Assembly: GCF_001650875.1 (NCBI RefSeq) | Contig: NZ_LXYI01000009.1 | Span: 124,001 to 188,000 of the forward strand | Source: Sulfitobacter sp. EhC04 | Lineage (GTDB): Bacteria; Pseudomonadota; Alphaproteobacteria; Rhodobacterales; Rhodobacteraceae | DNA length: 64,000 bases | Reading direction: 5' to 3' | Program-made: the position numbers and the translations under genes | Shown here: positions 1-8,151 of the stretch, in pieces | How positions within the stretch are numbered: position 1 is the first letter of the stretch | Layout of the letters: each line of letters starts with the position of its first letter | Notes under the pieces: model-generated | Told to the model about the DNA's origin: nothing | The model's database searches: none | Seen by the model: the letters and a program-made list of their open reading frames with translations, nothing else

Positions 1-714
1 GACCCCATAGGCATCGCAATAGCCCCGGATCATCGCCAGGTATTGATCCTGATCGCAGGCGTGAAACCCCAGCCAGAGGCCAAAACGGTCTGACAGGGAA
101 ACCTTTTCCTCTACCGCCTCCGCCGGGTTGATGGCGCTGCCGCGTTCGTTTTCGATCATGTCGCGCGGCATCAGGTGGCGGCGGTTGGAGGTGGCATAAA
201 GCACGACATTGTCGGGCCGCCCTTCGATACCGCCATCCAGCACGGCCTTGAGCGACTTGTAATGCGCATCATCATGACCAAAGCTGAGGTCATCGCAGAA
301 CAGGATGAACCGTTGCGACGCACCGCGCAGCAGGTTCAGCAACCGCCCCACCGACGGCAGGTCCTCGCGTTGCAGTTCGACCATGCGCAGCGCCTCGTGC
401 GACGCATGAACATCGGCGTGTATCGCCTTTACAAGGCTGGATTTTCCCATCCCCCGCGCGCCCCAAAGCAGCGCGTTGTTGGCGGGCAGACCAGCAGCGA
501 ACTGCCGTGTGTTGGCCAGCAGCGTATCGCGCGACCGGTCGACGCCGATCAGCAGGTCCAGCGCCACGCGGGAGACATTCTGCACAGGTTCCAGCCGATC
601 CGGCCCGGTGTGCCAGACAAAGGCCGCCGCCGCGTTGAAATCAGGTGTGGGCAGCGGCGCCGGTGCCATACGTTCCAGCGCCGCTGCAATACGGTCAAGC
701 GGGTCGTCTATCAC
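1..714 (-). CDS. DUF815 family ATP-binding protein (partial, 3' end outside window)
   Basis: The reading frame runs off the left edge, so only the first 238 residues are visible. It starts with GTG at 712-714, overlapping the tatC stop by 4 bp (GTGA), which points to translational coupling. The protein has a P-loop, GARGMGKS at residues 85-92, and a Walker B-like run ending CDD at about 140-142; the spacing and surrounding residues are those of the DUF815 (AAA-like) family. The gene commonly follows tatC in Rhodobacterales. No biochemical function is established for the family that I can name with confidence; ATP binding is inferred from the P-loop. Confidence 0.8.
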   Translation of the reverse strand, partial: MIDDPLDRIAAALERMAPAPLPTPDFNAAAAFVWHTGPDRLEPVQNVSRVALDLLIGVDRSRDTLLANTRQFAAGLPANNALLWGARGMGKSSLVKAIHADVHASHEALRMVELQREDLPSVGRLLNLLRGASQRFILFCDDLSFGHDDAHYKSLKAVLDGGIEGRPDNVVLYATSNRRHLMPRDMIENERGSAINPAEAVEEKVSLSDRFGLWLGFHACDQDQYLAMIRGYCDAYGV

Positions 715-1619
715 TTCAGATCACCCTCGTCGTCTTCTGGATCTTCGTCGAAACCCGCCATCAGGGGGTCTTCCTCGACCTCGTCGTCGTAATAGCCCTC
801 CGCGCGCAGTTGCGCCTCGCGCTTGGCCTCCACCCGGCTGACAAGGAAGATCGACACTTCATAGAGCCCGTAGACCACGACAAAAAGGATCAGCTGTGTC
901 ACTACATCCGGCGGTGTGACAAGGGCGGCAAGCAGCAGGATGCCGACAACCGCGTATTTGCGCACGTTGCGCAGCCCCTCGGTGCTGACCAGCCCGGCCT
1001 TGCCCATCAGGGTCAGCAATACCGGAAGCTGAAAGCAAAGCCCGAAGGCCACGATCATTTTGAGCGTGATATCAAGGCTTTCGTTGACCTTGCCGTTAAA
1101 GACGATGTCGATGCCGGACTTGCGCGCGTCGCCCTCGACCACCAGCGCGGTCAGGTAGGAGGCGGCGTCGGAAAAGCCCAGAAAGAACTGCATCGCCAGT
1201 GGCACAACCACGTAATGCGCAAACGCGGCCCCCAGCAGGAACAGCGCGGGCGATGCCACGAGAAACGGCAGGAACGCGTTTTTCTCGTTCTTGTAAAGGC
1301 CCGGCGCCACAAAACGCCACAGCTGCGTGGCGATCACCGGAAAGCTGATGGCCAGCCCGCCCACCATCGAGATGCGGATCAGGGTAAAGAAATACTCCTG
1401 CGGGGCGGTGTATTGCATCACCGGGTTCGGATTGCCGAGATTGCGCATGGTCTTTTCAATCGGCACCAGCAGGAAATCCAGGATCGCACTGCCAAAGGAA
1501 AAGCAGATCACCATGCCCACGATAAAGGCCAGCACCGACCGGATCAGCCGGGTGCGCAGTTCTGCCAGATGTTCGATCAGCGGCGCTGCGCTGTCGTCGA
1601 TATCGTCGGTGGCGCTCAT
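711..1619 (-). CDS. tatC: Twin-arginine translocase subunit TatC
   Basis: 302 residues with the six hydrophobic segments of TatC, the inner-membrane receptor that binds twin-arginine signal peptides together with TatB. The N-terminus contains the cytoplasmic stretch IEHLAELRTRL, matching the conserved HLxELRxR signature of TatC, and the first membrane segment follows at about 27-50. The tail after residue 265 is acidic (many D/E) and longer than in E. coli TatC, as is common in Rhodobacterales. It lies 3 bp downstream of tatB and overlaps the following ATPase gene, so tatA-tatB-tatC form one minus-strand operon. Confidence 0.97.
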   Translation of the reverse strand: MSATDDIDDSAAPLIEHLAELRTRLIRSVLAFIVGMVICFSFGSAILDFLLVPIEKTMRNLGNPNPVMQYTAPQEYFFTLIRISMVGGLAISFPVIATQLWRFVAPGLYKNEKNAFLPFLVASPALFLLGAAFAHYVVVPLAMQFFLGFSDAASYLTALVVEGDARKSGIDIVFNGKVNESLDITLKMIVAFGLCFQLPVLLTLMGKAGLVSTEGLRNVRKYAVVGILLLAALVTPPDVVTQLILFVVVYGLYEVSIFLVSRVEAKREAQLRAEGYYDDEVEEDPLMAGFDEDPEDDEGDLK

Positions 1620-1622
1620 GGT

Positions 1623-2303
1623 TTACTCTTTTTTGGCCGCTGTGGCGGCAGGCTTGGCTGCCGGTTTTTTCGCGGCGGGCTTCCGGGCGGCGGATTTTGC
1701 GGCAGATTTGGCTGCCGTTTTGGTCCCGGCAGTTTTGGTTCCGGCAGTTTTGGTCGCAACCGGCTTTTTCGCGGCGGGCTTCTTGGCGGGGGCCTTCTTC
1801 GCGGGGGCTTTCGCCGCGGGGGCCTTCTTCGCGGCGGGCTTGGGTGTTTCCGGCTTTGGCGCAGCCGGGGCCGATTCGGCTTCCAGCGCGTCGGCGCGGG
1901 CCATCGCCTCTGCCGCCTCGCGTTGCTTGCGTTCAGCAGCGGTGCGGGCTGTCTTGGCCTGAATTTTCTTCACGTCCTCGGCCCGTTGCGCGGCCAGCTT
2001 GCCGGTTTCGCTGTCCGGGTCGATGTCCGCAAGCGACTTGGTCGCCGATTTCACCCCGTCCATGGCCGCCCCCAACGGGTTCGTCGCCGCTTTGAGAGAG
2101 GTGTTCAGGTTCGACGAAATCTCGCGCATGCCGCTGCTGTCGGCCGCGTCGTTCATCGCACTGGTGAATTCGCGCGCCATGCCCTTGGCCTTGCCCACGA
2201 ACTGCCCCACCTTGCGGAACAACACCGGCAGGTCCTTGGGGCCCACGACGATCAGCGCCACGATGCCCACGACCAACAGCTCGGTCCAGCTCATATCGAA
2301 CAT
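1623..2303 (-). CDS. tatB: Sec-independent translocase protein TatB
   Basis: 226 residues. It opens with the short TatB-type membrane helix [22 protein letters not shown] (residues about 1-22), then an amphipathic helix. TatB forms the substrate receptor with TatC. The C-terminal third (about 140-226) is a low-complexity Ala/Lys/Pro tract with repeated AAKKP-like units; such basic tails are frequent in alphaproteobacterial TatB and vary in length. It lies 6 bp downstream of tatA. The repetitive tail creates long spurious open frames on the other strand. Confidence 0.95.
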   Translation of the reverse strand: MFDMSWTELLVVGIVALIVVGPKDLPVLFRKVGQFVGKAKGMAREFTSAMNDAADSSGMREISSNLNTSLKAATNPLGAAMDGVKSATKSLADIDPDSETGKLAAQRAEDVKKIQAKTARTAAERKQREAAEAMARADALEAESAPAAPKPETPKPAAKKAPAAKAPAKKAPAKKPAAKKPVATKTAGTKTAGTKTAAKSAAKSAARKPAAKKPAAKPAATAAKKE

Positions 2304-2309
2304 GGGTGA

Positions 2310-2573
2310 TTACACCTTGTTCTTTTTCGCGCCCTTGTCGGCAAGCTTGTCCGTCTTGGGGTGCGTGCCGGTGTCGCTGTGGCTGGGCAGGTCCGCACCA
2401 TCCAGGTCCTCGACCTGCGTCACTTCGGTCTCGCCTTCGCTGACGCCTTTCTTGAAGCTGGTGATGCCTTTGCCGACCTCACCCATCAGGCTGGAGATCT
2501 TGCCGCGCCCGAAAAGCACCAGCACCACCACCGCAATCAGCAAGAGGCCCGGCAGGCCAATATTGTTCAACAT
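2310..2573 (-). CDS. tatA: Sec-independent translocase protein TatA
   Basis: 87 residues: one N-terminal membrane helix ([15 protein letters not shown]), then the FGRGK turn and an amphipathic helix, the canonical TatA plan for the pore-forming subunit. The start at 2571-2573 is preceded by GGGAGAGATGAG, a plausible Shine-Dalgarno sequence; upstream in-frame starts would add a stretch with no TatA similarity. First gene of the tat operon, so its promoter should lie between about 2580 and 2720. Confidence 0.96.
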   Translation of the reverse strand: MLNNIGLPGLLLIAVVVLVLFGRGKISSLMGEVGKGITSFKKGVSEGETEVTQVEDLDGADLPSHSDTGTHPKTDKLADKGAKKNKV

Positions 2574-2721
2574 CTCATCTCTCCCATGTAATCCATGATG
2601 CCCCCAAATGGGTGGCCGTTTGATCCTGTCTACCGCTGCGCACCGGCACCATGAAGGGTGAAAGCGGTGCAAAACCGCCGCCAGCCCCGTGCAATTGATG
2701 TTTTTCGCGCGCACCGCACTT

Positions 2722-2745
2722 CAACTGACAGGTTTATGTCAGTTG
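2722..2745. promoter_or_regulatory. Perfect 9-bp inverted repeat upstream of the monooxygenase-like gene
   Basis: CAACTGACA (2722-2730) and TGTCAGTTG (2737-2745) are exact inverted halves around a 6-bp spacer. It sits 43 bp upstream of the 2788 start codon, a typical operator position. A further exact half-site, TGTCAGTT, lies at 3102-3109, just ahead of the WYL regulator gene. The simplest reading is an operator for that regulator; this is inference. Confidence 0.6.
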
Positions 2746-2787
2746 GACCCTGTCATAGGCAAGCTGTCAATCATCAAGGAGAGCAAG

Positions 2788-3096
2788 ATGACACAAGAAC
2801 ACGTGAGCGAAATCGTCACATTCCGGCTGATCGCCGGCAGCGATGAGGCGGCCTTTACCAGGGCGGCAGCGGATCTGGCACCGTTTATCGAACGCAGCGG
2901 CGGGATGATACGCCGCACCCTGTCGGTGGATGAAACCGGGCTCTGGACCGATCATGTCATCTGGGAGAATATGGCAGCAGCCCAGCGCGCGGCGCAGGGG
3001 ATTGCCAATGCCCCGGAGGCAGCGGCGCTGATGGCGATGATTGCCCCCGGCGAGGTACAGATGCGGCATGCAAGGATCACCTTGCAGCAGCCCTGA
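2788..3096 (+). CDS. Small antibiotic-biosynthesis-monooxygenase-like (dimeric alpha/beta barrel) protein
   Basis: 102 residues, starting at ATG 2788 after AAGGAGAGCAAG. The opening HVSEIVTFRL, the central WTDHVIWENMAAAQRA and the total length fit the ferredoxin-like dimeric alpha/beta barrel superfamily that includes ABM and stress-response A/B barrel proteins. Family members range from heme or polyketide monooxygenases to proteins of unknown role, so the substrate is not known. It lies 21 bp upstream of a YafY-type WYL regulator and behind a perfect inverted repeat, suggesting a regulator-target pair in one transcript. Confidence 0.65.
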   Translation: MTQEHVSEIVTFRLIAGSDEAAFTRAAADLAPFIERSGGMIRRTLSVDETGLWTDHVIWENMAAAQRAAQGIANAPEAAALMAMIAPGEVQMRHARITLQQP

Positions 3097-3117
3097 CGCG
3101 GTGTCAGTTTAGCGTTT

Positions 3118-3783
3118 ATGCGCCGCACGGACCGCCTTTTTGACATCATCCAGATCCTGCGCGACGGGCGGCTGCACCGCGCGCAGGACATTGCCGACCG
3201 GCTGGAGGTTTCAACCCGCACGATTTACCGCGATATGGACACGCTGGTGGCCTCTGGCGTGCCGGTCGCGGGCGAGCGCGGCGTCGGTTACATGATCACC
3301 CAGGCCATCACCCTGCCCCCGCTGACCCTGACCCCGGCAGAGCTGGAGGCGCTGAACCTTGGCATTGCCGTGGCCACGCAGATTGCCGATGCGGATTTGA
3401 AGGCCGCGGCCCTGACGCTGGCCGACAAGATCGACGCGGTGCTGCCGACCCAGACCATCGCGGAGGCGGACGCCTGGAAATTCGCGGTCTACCCCTTTGC
3501 CGATGCCACCCATAATTTCACCCATATGCCGGTGGTGCGCGCGGCGATCAAGGCACGGCAAAAGCTGCGGCTGGTCTATACCTCCAGGGAGGCGATGGTC
3601 ACCACCCGCACCGTGCGCCCGCTGCATATGGAATACTGGGGCCGCGTCTGGACCCTGACCGCCTGGTGCGAGCTGCGCGAGGGTTTCCGCGTCTTTCGTC
3701 TCGACCTGATCGAAAGCGCCGAGGCCCTGCCGGAACTGTTTGTGGACGAGCCGGGCAAGCGGATCGAGGATTACGAGCCTTGA
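3118..3783 (+). CDS. YafY/DeoR-type HTH regulator with WYL domain
   Basis: 221 residues. Residues 1-60 form a winged HTH (MRRTDRLFDIIQILRD... then STRTIYRDMDTL, the recognition helix seen in HTH_11 proteins); the rest is a WYL-type sensory domain followed by a short C-terminal extension. WYL regulators sense small ligands or nucleic acids and control neighbouring genes. It is probably co-transcribed with the monooxygenase-like gene just upstream. The inverted repeat at 2722-2745 and the half-site at 3102-3109 are candidate binding sites. Confidence 0.88.
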   Translation: MRRTDRLFDIIQILRDGRLHRAQDIADRLEVSTRTIYRDMDTLVASGVPVAGERGVGYMITQAITLPPLTLTPAELEALNLGIAVATQIADADLKAAALTLADKIDAVLPTQTIAEADAWKFAVYPFADATHNFTHMPVVRAAIKARQKLRLVYTSREAMVTTRTVRPLHMEYWGRVWTLTAWCELREGFRVFRLDLIESAEALPELFVDEPGKRIEDYEP

Positions 3784-3801
3784 CCCGAAATGCGCGCGCC
3801 G

Positions 3802-3846
3802 CCGGAGTTTTCGAAAACTCCGGACCGTTTTCTTCGAAGAAAACGG
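3802..3846. terminator. Two adjacent perfect 22-bp palindromes between convergent genes
   Basis: 3802-3823 is a perfect 22-bp palindrome centred on TTCGAA, and 3825-3846 is a second, different one also centred on TTCGAA; they are separated by 1 bp. They fill the gap between the WYL gene and a convergent Lin0512 gene, so a bidirectional transcription terminator is likely. I recall similar TTTTCGAAAA / TTCTTCGAAGAA pairs between genes in other Rhodobacterales. Confidence 0.6.
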
Positions 3847-3861
3847 CATCCGGCAGCCGGA

Positions 3862-4218
3862 TCACCCCTTCAACCGCCACCCGGTCTGCGGTGGCAGAAA
3901 CGCCTCCACGCTGGCCTGCGCGATCACGATGGTTTCGCCCCCGGCGGGCACATTCAGCCCGCCGAATACCGCGCGAACCTCGGCCCGGCCGCGCGGCAGT
4001 TTCGCGGTCAGCGCGCCGACATCCACCTTGTCAGGTTCCTGCACCGCAACCGTGACCTGCACGCGCATCTCTTCATGCGACAGGCCGGTCACCGCAAACA
4101 GCGGCAGCGAGGAATGGCGCAGCGCGTCGTCGATCGCCCTTGCGCTGGCCTTGGTATAGTCCATGCCGTGCAGGTCGTTGCCCATGCCCATTTCGATGAT
4201 CACACGCTGCTCAGCCAT
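3862..4218 (-). CDS. Lin0512 family protein (second copy)
   Basis: 118 residues beginning MAEQRVIIEMGMGNDLHGMDYTKA, the signature opening of the Lin0512 family of small conserved proteins of unknown function. The start at 4216-4218 lies inside the end of the upstream paralogue (8-bp overlap). The two proteins share the plan xxIEMGMG...DLHG...DYTKA...AIDDALRHSS, so they are likely products of duplication and may form a heteromer. Last gene of the ABC-ATPase operon. Confidence 0.75.
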   Translation of the reverse strand: MAEQRVIIEMGMGNDLHGMDYTKASARAIDDALRHSSLPLFAVTGLSHEEMRVQVTVAVQEPDKVDVGALTAKLPRGRAEVRAVFGGLNVPAGGETIVIAQASVEAFLPPQTGWRLKG

Positions 4219-4564
4219 CAACCCGCTCCATGTCAAAACCGACGGACAGGGCGACATTTGCCATGATCGTTGGATGCCCGTCCCCGTCGGGCCGCGGCAC
4301 GTCCAGCCCGCCGAGATGCAGGTTCACCGTGACATGGCCATAGGGAAAGACCGCGCGCAGCGCCTCGGCATCCACCTTGTCGGGCTGCTGGACCCCAACA
4401 TCAAGAGTGATGCGCATGTCTTTCTTATCAAAGCCGAAAAGCTCCGCCAGGTTGATCGAATTATGCCACAGCGCATCGCGCACCGCGCGGGTTGCGGCCT
4501 GGGTGTGATCGCCCCGGCGCAGGGAGGACCCCATGCCGAATTCCACCATCAGTGTTTCAGGCAT
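4211..4564 (-). CDS. Lin0512 family protein (first copy)
   Basis: 117 residues, MPETLMVEFGMGSSLRRGDHTQAATRAVRDALWHNS..., recognisably the same family as the neighbouring 3862-4218 gene. It overlaps the upstream ABC ATPase gene by 8 bp and the downstream paralogue by 8 bp, implying tight translational coupling of all three. The family has no established activity that I know of; its repeated association with this ATPase here is the only functional hint. Confidence 0.75.
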   Translation of the reverse strand: MPETLMVEFGMGSSLRRGDHTQAATRAVRDALWHNSINLAELFGFDKKDMRITLDVGVQQPDKVDAEALRAVFPYGHVTVNLHLGGLDVPRPDGDGHPTIMANVALSVGFDMERVDG

Positions 4565-5657
4565 CGCGCCCTCCTGTCACCGGGAAAACAAAACATCTGT
4601 CGCGGCGCACGGTCAGCCACATCACGGCGCCGGGTTGCGGCAGGAACACATTCGGCACCGTCGCCCTGAGCCGCAGCCCGCCATCGTCCAGCACAAATTC
4701 GACCAGTGATTCATTGCCCATGAAGCGGGCGCGTTCCACCACGGCCCGCGCCGCCGTGCCATCCGTCGCGGTCGGGCGCGGCCCCTGCCCGGCGCGGTCA
4801 AAGTCGATGCGCAGGTGCTGGGGGCGGAACACGATATCCACATCCGTGCCATCCGGCACACCGGGGGCCAGAAACTGCCCGAACGGCGTGTCGGCCAGCG
4901 CGCCCTCGACCCTTGCGCGCAGCAGGTTGGCGTCGGAAAAGACCGCAACCGCCGCGCGGTCCACGGGCCTTGTGTAGACGTTGTAGGGAGCGCCCTGCAT
5001 CACAATCCGCCCGTCGCGCATCAGGGCGATTTCATCCGCCATGCGCATCGCCTCGTCCGGCTCATGGGTGACCAGCAGAACGGCGGTGTCCTCTTCCTTG
5101 AGGATGCCAAGCGTCTCGTCCCGGATGCCGTCGCGCAGCCGGTTGTCGAGGCCTGAAAACGGCTCATCCATCAGCATGATGCGCGGACGCGGTGCCAGTG
5201 CGCGGGCCAGCGCCACACGTTGCTGTTCGCCGCCCGACAGTTGATGCGGATAGCCGTCGATGTAGCGTTTGAGGTCGACCCGGTCGAGCAGCTCCTCGAT
5301 CCGGGCGCGTTTCTCGGCGCGGGTGCCCTTTTTCAGGCCAAAGCCCACATTGTCAGCGACGCTGAGGTGAGGAAACAGGGCAAAGTCCTGAAACATCAGC
5401 CCGATCCCGCGCCGTTCGGGGGGCACGCGGAACACGGTGTCGCAGATCAGCTTGCCATCCACATGGATGGTGCCGCTGTCCTGCATTTCCACGCCTGCGA
5501 TCATCCGCAGTGTCGTGGACTTGCCGCAGCCGGACGGGCCCAACAGGCAGGTCACCTGCCCCGGCATGATCCGCAGGGACACGCCGTCGACCACAGGGCG
5601 GCCGTTATAGGACCGTTTGAGGTCTTTGATTTCGAGGCGGGGAATGTCGGCAGTCAT
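4557..5657 (-). CDS. ABC transporter ATP-binding protein, FbpC/PotA-like
   Basis: 366 residues. Walker A GPSGCGKST at about 39-47, Q-loop MFQDFALFPH, signature LSGGEQQRVALARAL and Walker B IMLMDEPFSGLD are all intact; after about residue 240 there is a TOBE-like C-terminal domain. This architecture is that of the importer ATPases for ferric iron, polyamines and sugars (FbpC/PotA/MalK class). No permease or binding protein is adjacent, so the substrate cannot be assigned; the next genes downstream are two Lin0512 proteins. Confidence 0.85.
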   Translation of the reverse strand: MTADIPRLEIKDLKRSYNGRPVVDGVSLRIMPGQVTCLLGPSGCGKSTTLRMIAGVEMQDSGTIHVDGKLICDTVFRVPPERRGIGLMFQDFALFPHLSVADNVGFGLKKGTRAEKRARIEELLDRVDLKRYIDGYPHQLSGGEQQRVALARALAPRPRIMLMDEPFSGLDNRLRDGIRDETLGILKEEDTAVLLVTHEPDEAMRMADEIALMRDGRIVMQGAPYNVYTRPVDRAAVAVFSDANLLRARVEGALADTPFGQFLAPGVPDGTDVDIVFRPQHLRIDFDRAGQGPRPTATDGTAARAVVERARFMGNESLVEFVLDDGGLRLRATVPNVFLPQPGAVMWLTVRRDRCFVFPVTGGRDA

Positions 5658-5726
5658 GGGTATCCGATTAAATCACTCGGAGAGCAGCTATCAGCCCCGC
5701 CGTGTCCCCGCAAGCACCCGCACAGG

Positions 5727-6851
5727 TCAGCCAGATGTCAGCATGAAGTCGGTATGCGCCACATCGACACCGTTGACCTGCACAATGATCCCGTGAACAC
5801 CCGGATGCAGGGTAAAGGTTGTCGCGTCGCCCTTGAGCTTGTGGGACTTGCGCAGGGTCAGTTTTTGGCCTGCGTCGATCTGCGTCGCCTTGAGCTTGAA
5901 GACCTTTTCAGCCTCTTTCCCGCCGGGCCGGACAAAGCGCAGGCGGTAGTCCACCATCACCGGCAGGTCCTGCGGGGCCTCAAGTTGCAGCGAGAAGCTC
6001 AGCGCGCCGCCGATGGGTACGCGGCCTGCCTCCAACTCAAGCCGTGCGGTCACCGGCACGTCGCGGCGGTATCCCAACAGGTCAAGCGCGGCTTCATCGC
6101 CCTGTTTGATCAGGGTGCGCAGGGCGTGGCGGGTCATCCATGCCAGTTCCTTTGGCTGTTGTTGCGCCGCCCTCGCCCAGTCGCGCAGCCCGGACACCAC
6201 GCGGTCTGGCTCCTTTTTTGCAATATCGTTCAGGTGGTTGGCGACCGACCTTGTGACATAGCGCGTCTGATCCGCGTGCAGCTTTTCCAGCAGTGGCAGG
6301 GTCTGATCGCTGGTCAGGGTCACGGCCCGCGCCCAGGGCAGGCGCGGCCTTGTGCCTTCGCTGACCAGACGGCGGACGTGGTAATTGTCATCCCCCGCCC
6401 AACCCGCCAGCCGGACGAGGGTTTCTTCGGGCCAGCGGTTCAGGAAGGGACGGATATAGAACTCCATCGAAAACCGCCGGGTGGCGGCATGGATCAGGTC
6501 CAGCGCGCGCGCGCGATGGTCCTCCAACCCGTGCCGTACTGCCAATATCCCCGGCACCGCATGGATAAAGCGGCCAAAGTCATCGTCGCGCAGCGTCGGG
6601 TCCAGCGGCGGCGGCATCATCGCCTCCACCTGCTCTGCCATGGTCGGGAAGTCGGGGGCCAGATGCGGCTCAAGGCAATCGGCAATCCAGTCGAGCCGCT
6701 CCATCAACCCGCGTTCCGGGAAACCTGCCAGGGTCTCTTGCTGAAACCGCGCCGCGTCGAACCCCGGCAGGCCGGCGGCATATTCCTCCGCCAGCTCCCC
6801 GATAGTTTCCGCGTTGAACAGATGGTCCTTCAGCGAAAACGGCTCTGCCAT
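5727..6851 (-). CDS. DNA alkylation repair protein, AlkC/AlkD-like HEAT-repeat fold
   Basis: 374 residues, starting at 6849-6851 (MAEPFSLKDHLFNAET). The sequence shows helical repeat features and motifs typical of the AlkC group: EFYIRPFLNRWPEETLVRLAGWAGDDNYHVRRLVSEGTRPRLPWA and YVTRSVANHLNDIAKKEPD. Members flip and excise alkylated bases using stacked HEAT-like repeats rather than a classical glycosylase fold. The C-terminal ~100 residues (from about 275) form a beta-rich, immunoglobulin-like extension known in some AlkC proteins. The start codon shares one base with the stop of the upstream SDR gene (TGATG), so the two are coupled. Confidence 0.85.
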   Translation of the reverse strand: MAEPFSLKDHLFNAETIGELAEEYAAGLPGFDAARFQQETLAGFPERGLMERLDWIADCLEPHLAPDFPTMAEQVEAMMPPPLDPTLRDDDFGRFIHAVPGILAVRHGLEDHRARALDLIHAATRRFSMEFYIRPFLNRWPEETLVRLAGWAGDDNYHVRRLVSEGTRPRLPWARAVTLTSDQTLPLLEKLHADQTRYVTRSVANHLNDIAKKEPDRVVSGLRDWARAAQQQPKELAWMTRHALRTLIKQGDEAALDLLGYRRDVPVTARLELEAGRVPIGGALSFSLQLEAPQDLPVMVDYRLRFVRPGGKEAEKVFKLKATQIDAGQKLTLRKSHKLKGDATTFTLHPGVHGIIVQVNGVDVAHTDFMLTSG

Positions 6852-7630
6852 CACATGGTGATATTGGTTGCGCCGCCATCCAGAAGCAAGTTCTGCCCCA
6901 CGATGAATCCCGCATGTTGCGAACACAGGAACGCGCAGGCCGCGCCAAACTCCTGACGGGTGCCATAGCGGCCGGCAGGGATTTCGGCGGCACGTTGCTT
7001 GCGTGCTTCCTCCATCGTGATGCCCTTGGCCTTGACCACGCCGCTGTCCAGCGCATCGGCCCGGTCAGTGGCATGGATACCGGGCAGCAGGTTGTTGATG
7101 GTCACGCCCGAGCCTGCAACCTGACGCGAGGTGCCCGCGACGTAGCCGGTCAGCCCGGTGCGGGCGGAATTGGACAGGCCCAGAATACCGACGGGCGCGC
7201 GCACGGATTGCGAGGTGATGTTGACCACCCTGCCCCAGCCCCGGTCCATCATTGCTGGCACCAGCGCCTTGATCAGGGCAATGGGGGCCAGCATGTTGGC
7301 ATCCAGCGCCGCGATGAAATTGGACCGGTCCCATTCGTGCCACATGCCGGGGGGCGGGCCGCCTGCGTTATTGACCAGGATGTCGATCTCGCCAGCGGCG
7401 TCGATCAGGGTTTTCTGCCCTTCTTCGGTGGCGACATCCACCGCAACGGTCTTGACCGATACGCCGTATTCGCTGCGCAGCCGCTCTGCTGCCGCATCCA
7501 GCGCCTCGGCCCCGCGCGCATTCATCACCAGGTTGACACCAGCCTCTGCCAGCGCCTCGGCACAGCCCAGGCCCAGCCCCTTTGACGACGCGCAGACAAG
7601 TGCCGTTTTTCCTTTGATACCCAAATCCAT
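6851..7630 (-). CDS. SDR family oxidoreductase with altered active site
   Basis: 259 residues from ATG 7628-7630 (MDLGIKGKTALVCASSKGLGLG). The nucleotide-binding glycine motif and NNAGG are present, so this is a Rossmann short-chain dehydrogenase. In place of the usual YxxxK the equivalent region reads LSNSARTGLTGYV, lacking both the catalytic tyrosine and lysine at the expected positions. A similar pattern occurs in a subgroup annotated as 3-oxoacyl-ACP reductase-like, so the change may be a family trait. Substrate unknown. It is coupled to the alkylation repair gene downstream. Confidence 0.85.
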   Translation of the reverse strand: MDLGIKGKTALVCASSKGLGLGCAEALAEAGVNLVMNARGAEALDAAAERLRSEYGVSVKTVAVDVATEEGQKTLIDAAGEIDILVNNAGGPPPGMWHEWDRSNFIAALDANMLAPIALIKALVPAMMDRGWGRVVNITSQSVRAPVGILGLSNSARTGLTGYVAGTSRQVAGSGVTINNLLPGIHATDRADALDSGVVKAKGITMEEARKQRAAEIPAGRYGTRQEFGAACAFLCSQHAGFIVGQNLLLDGGATNITM

Positions 7631-7761
7631 TTGCGATTCCTTCTGATTGGTTGCCAAAGACCTAGGGCGTGTGGACATGCATTGTCCACCACCCGTTTCG
7701 GTCCAAAATTGCTCAGTTCCAGGCAAGAGAGAGCCGGAATAGCCAGCTATTTCAAGCTCTC

Positions 7762-7979
7762 TTACAGCGTTTCGGGATAAACTTGAAACATCGCACATCA
7801 CTTTTCGCGTTCGACCGAAGGGGGAGGCCGCGAACTAGTGATCCAGGTAGATCCCGAAACGCATTGGCGCGCCCCGCCTTGAAATTGAAGTGCCAAGGCG
7901 GCCCCGTATCCCTTGCCTGCCCCATCCCCTGGCTCTTTGCAAATGAAGACATGTCATTTTTGACATGTCTTCATTTGCA
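7762..7979 (-). repeat. Intergenic repeat copy A (inverted relative to copy B at 30.7-31.0 kb)
   Basis: This stretch, read as its reverse complement, matches 30681-30999: the shared 42-bp palindrome at one end, a middle region (GATGGGG...GGGGCCGC), then GGATCACT.GTTCGC.GCCTC.CCCTTCGG and a final ~58 bp ending in CGCTGTAA. Copy A lacks the 84-bp element found inside copy B. It fills the gap between the SDR gene and the Hint-protein gene; no gene is seen here. Confidence 0.8.
7938..7979. repeat. 42-bp palindrome with 19-bp perfect stem (repeat A)
   Basis: Positions 7938-7956 and 7961-7979 are exact inverted repeats with a TTTT loop. The identical sequence, in the opposite orientation (AAAA loop), occurs at 30681-30722. 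It could form a very stable hairpin or cruciform, or bind a dimeric protein. Confidence 0.9.
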
Positions 7980-8151
7980 GATCAGATGCAGTAGAAGAAA
8001 GGCGGGACGCTGTCGCGCAGAAACGGGCAATTTTGGCGACACCCTTGCACGCCCCGCCGGGGATGCCAGCAAAACACCGCGGGCTTGACCCAAGTGCGAC
8101 ACAATTCTAGCGTAATCCGCTGACCAGAATACCAATTCAACCGAGGTTCCG

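Noticed and set aside
645..2309. Long plus-strand open frame over tatB/tatC
   Set aside because: Produced by the GC-rich, repetitive Ala/Lys tail of tatB read backwards; the opposite-strand Tat proteins are unmistakable.
7752..7952. 66-codon minus-strand frame in repeat A
   Set aside because: Lies wholly within the intergenic repeat and is not preserved as a comparable protein in repeat B.
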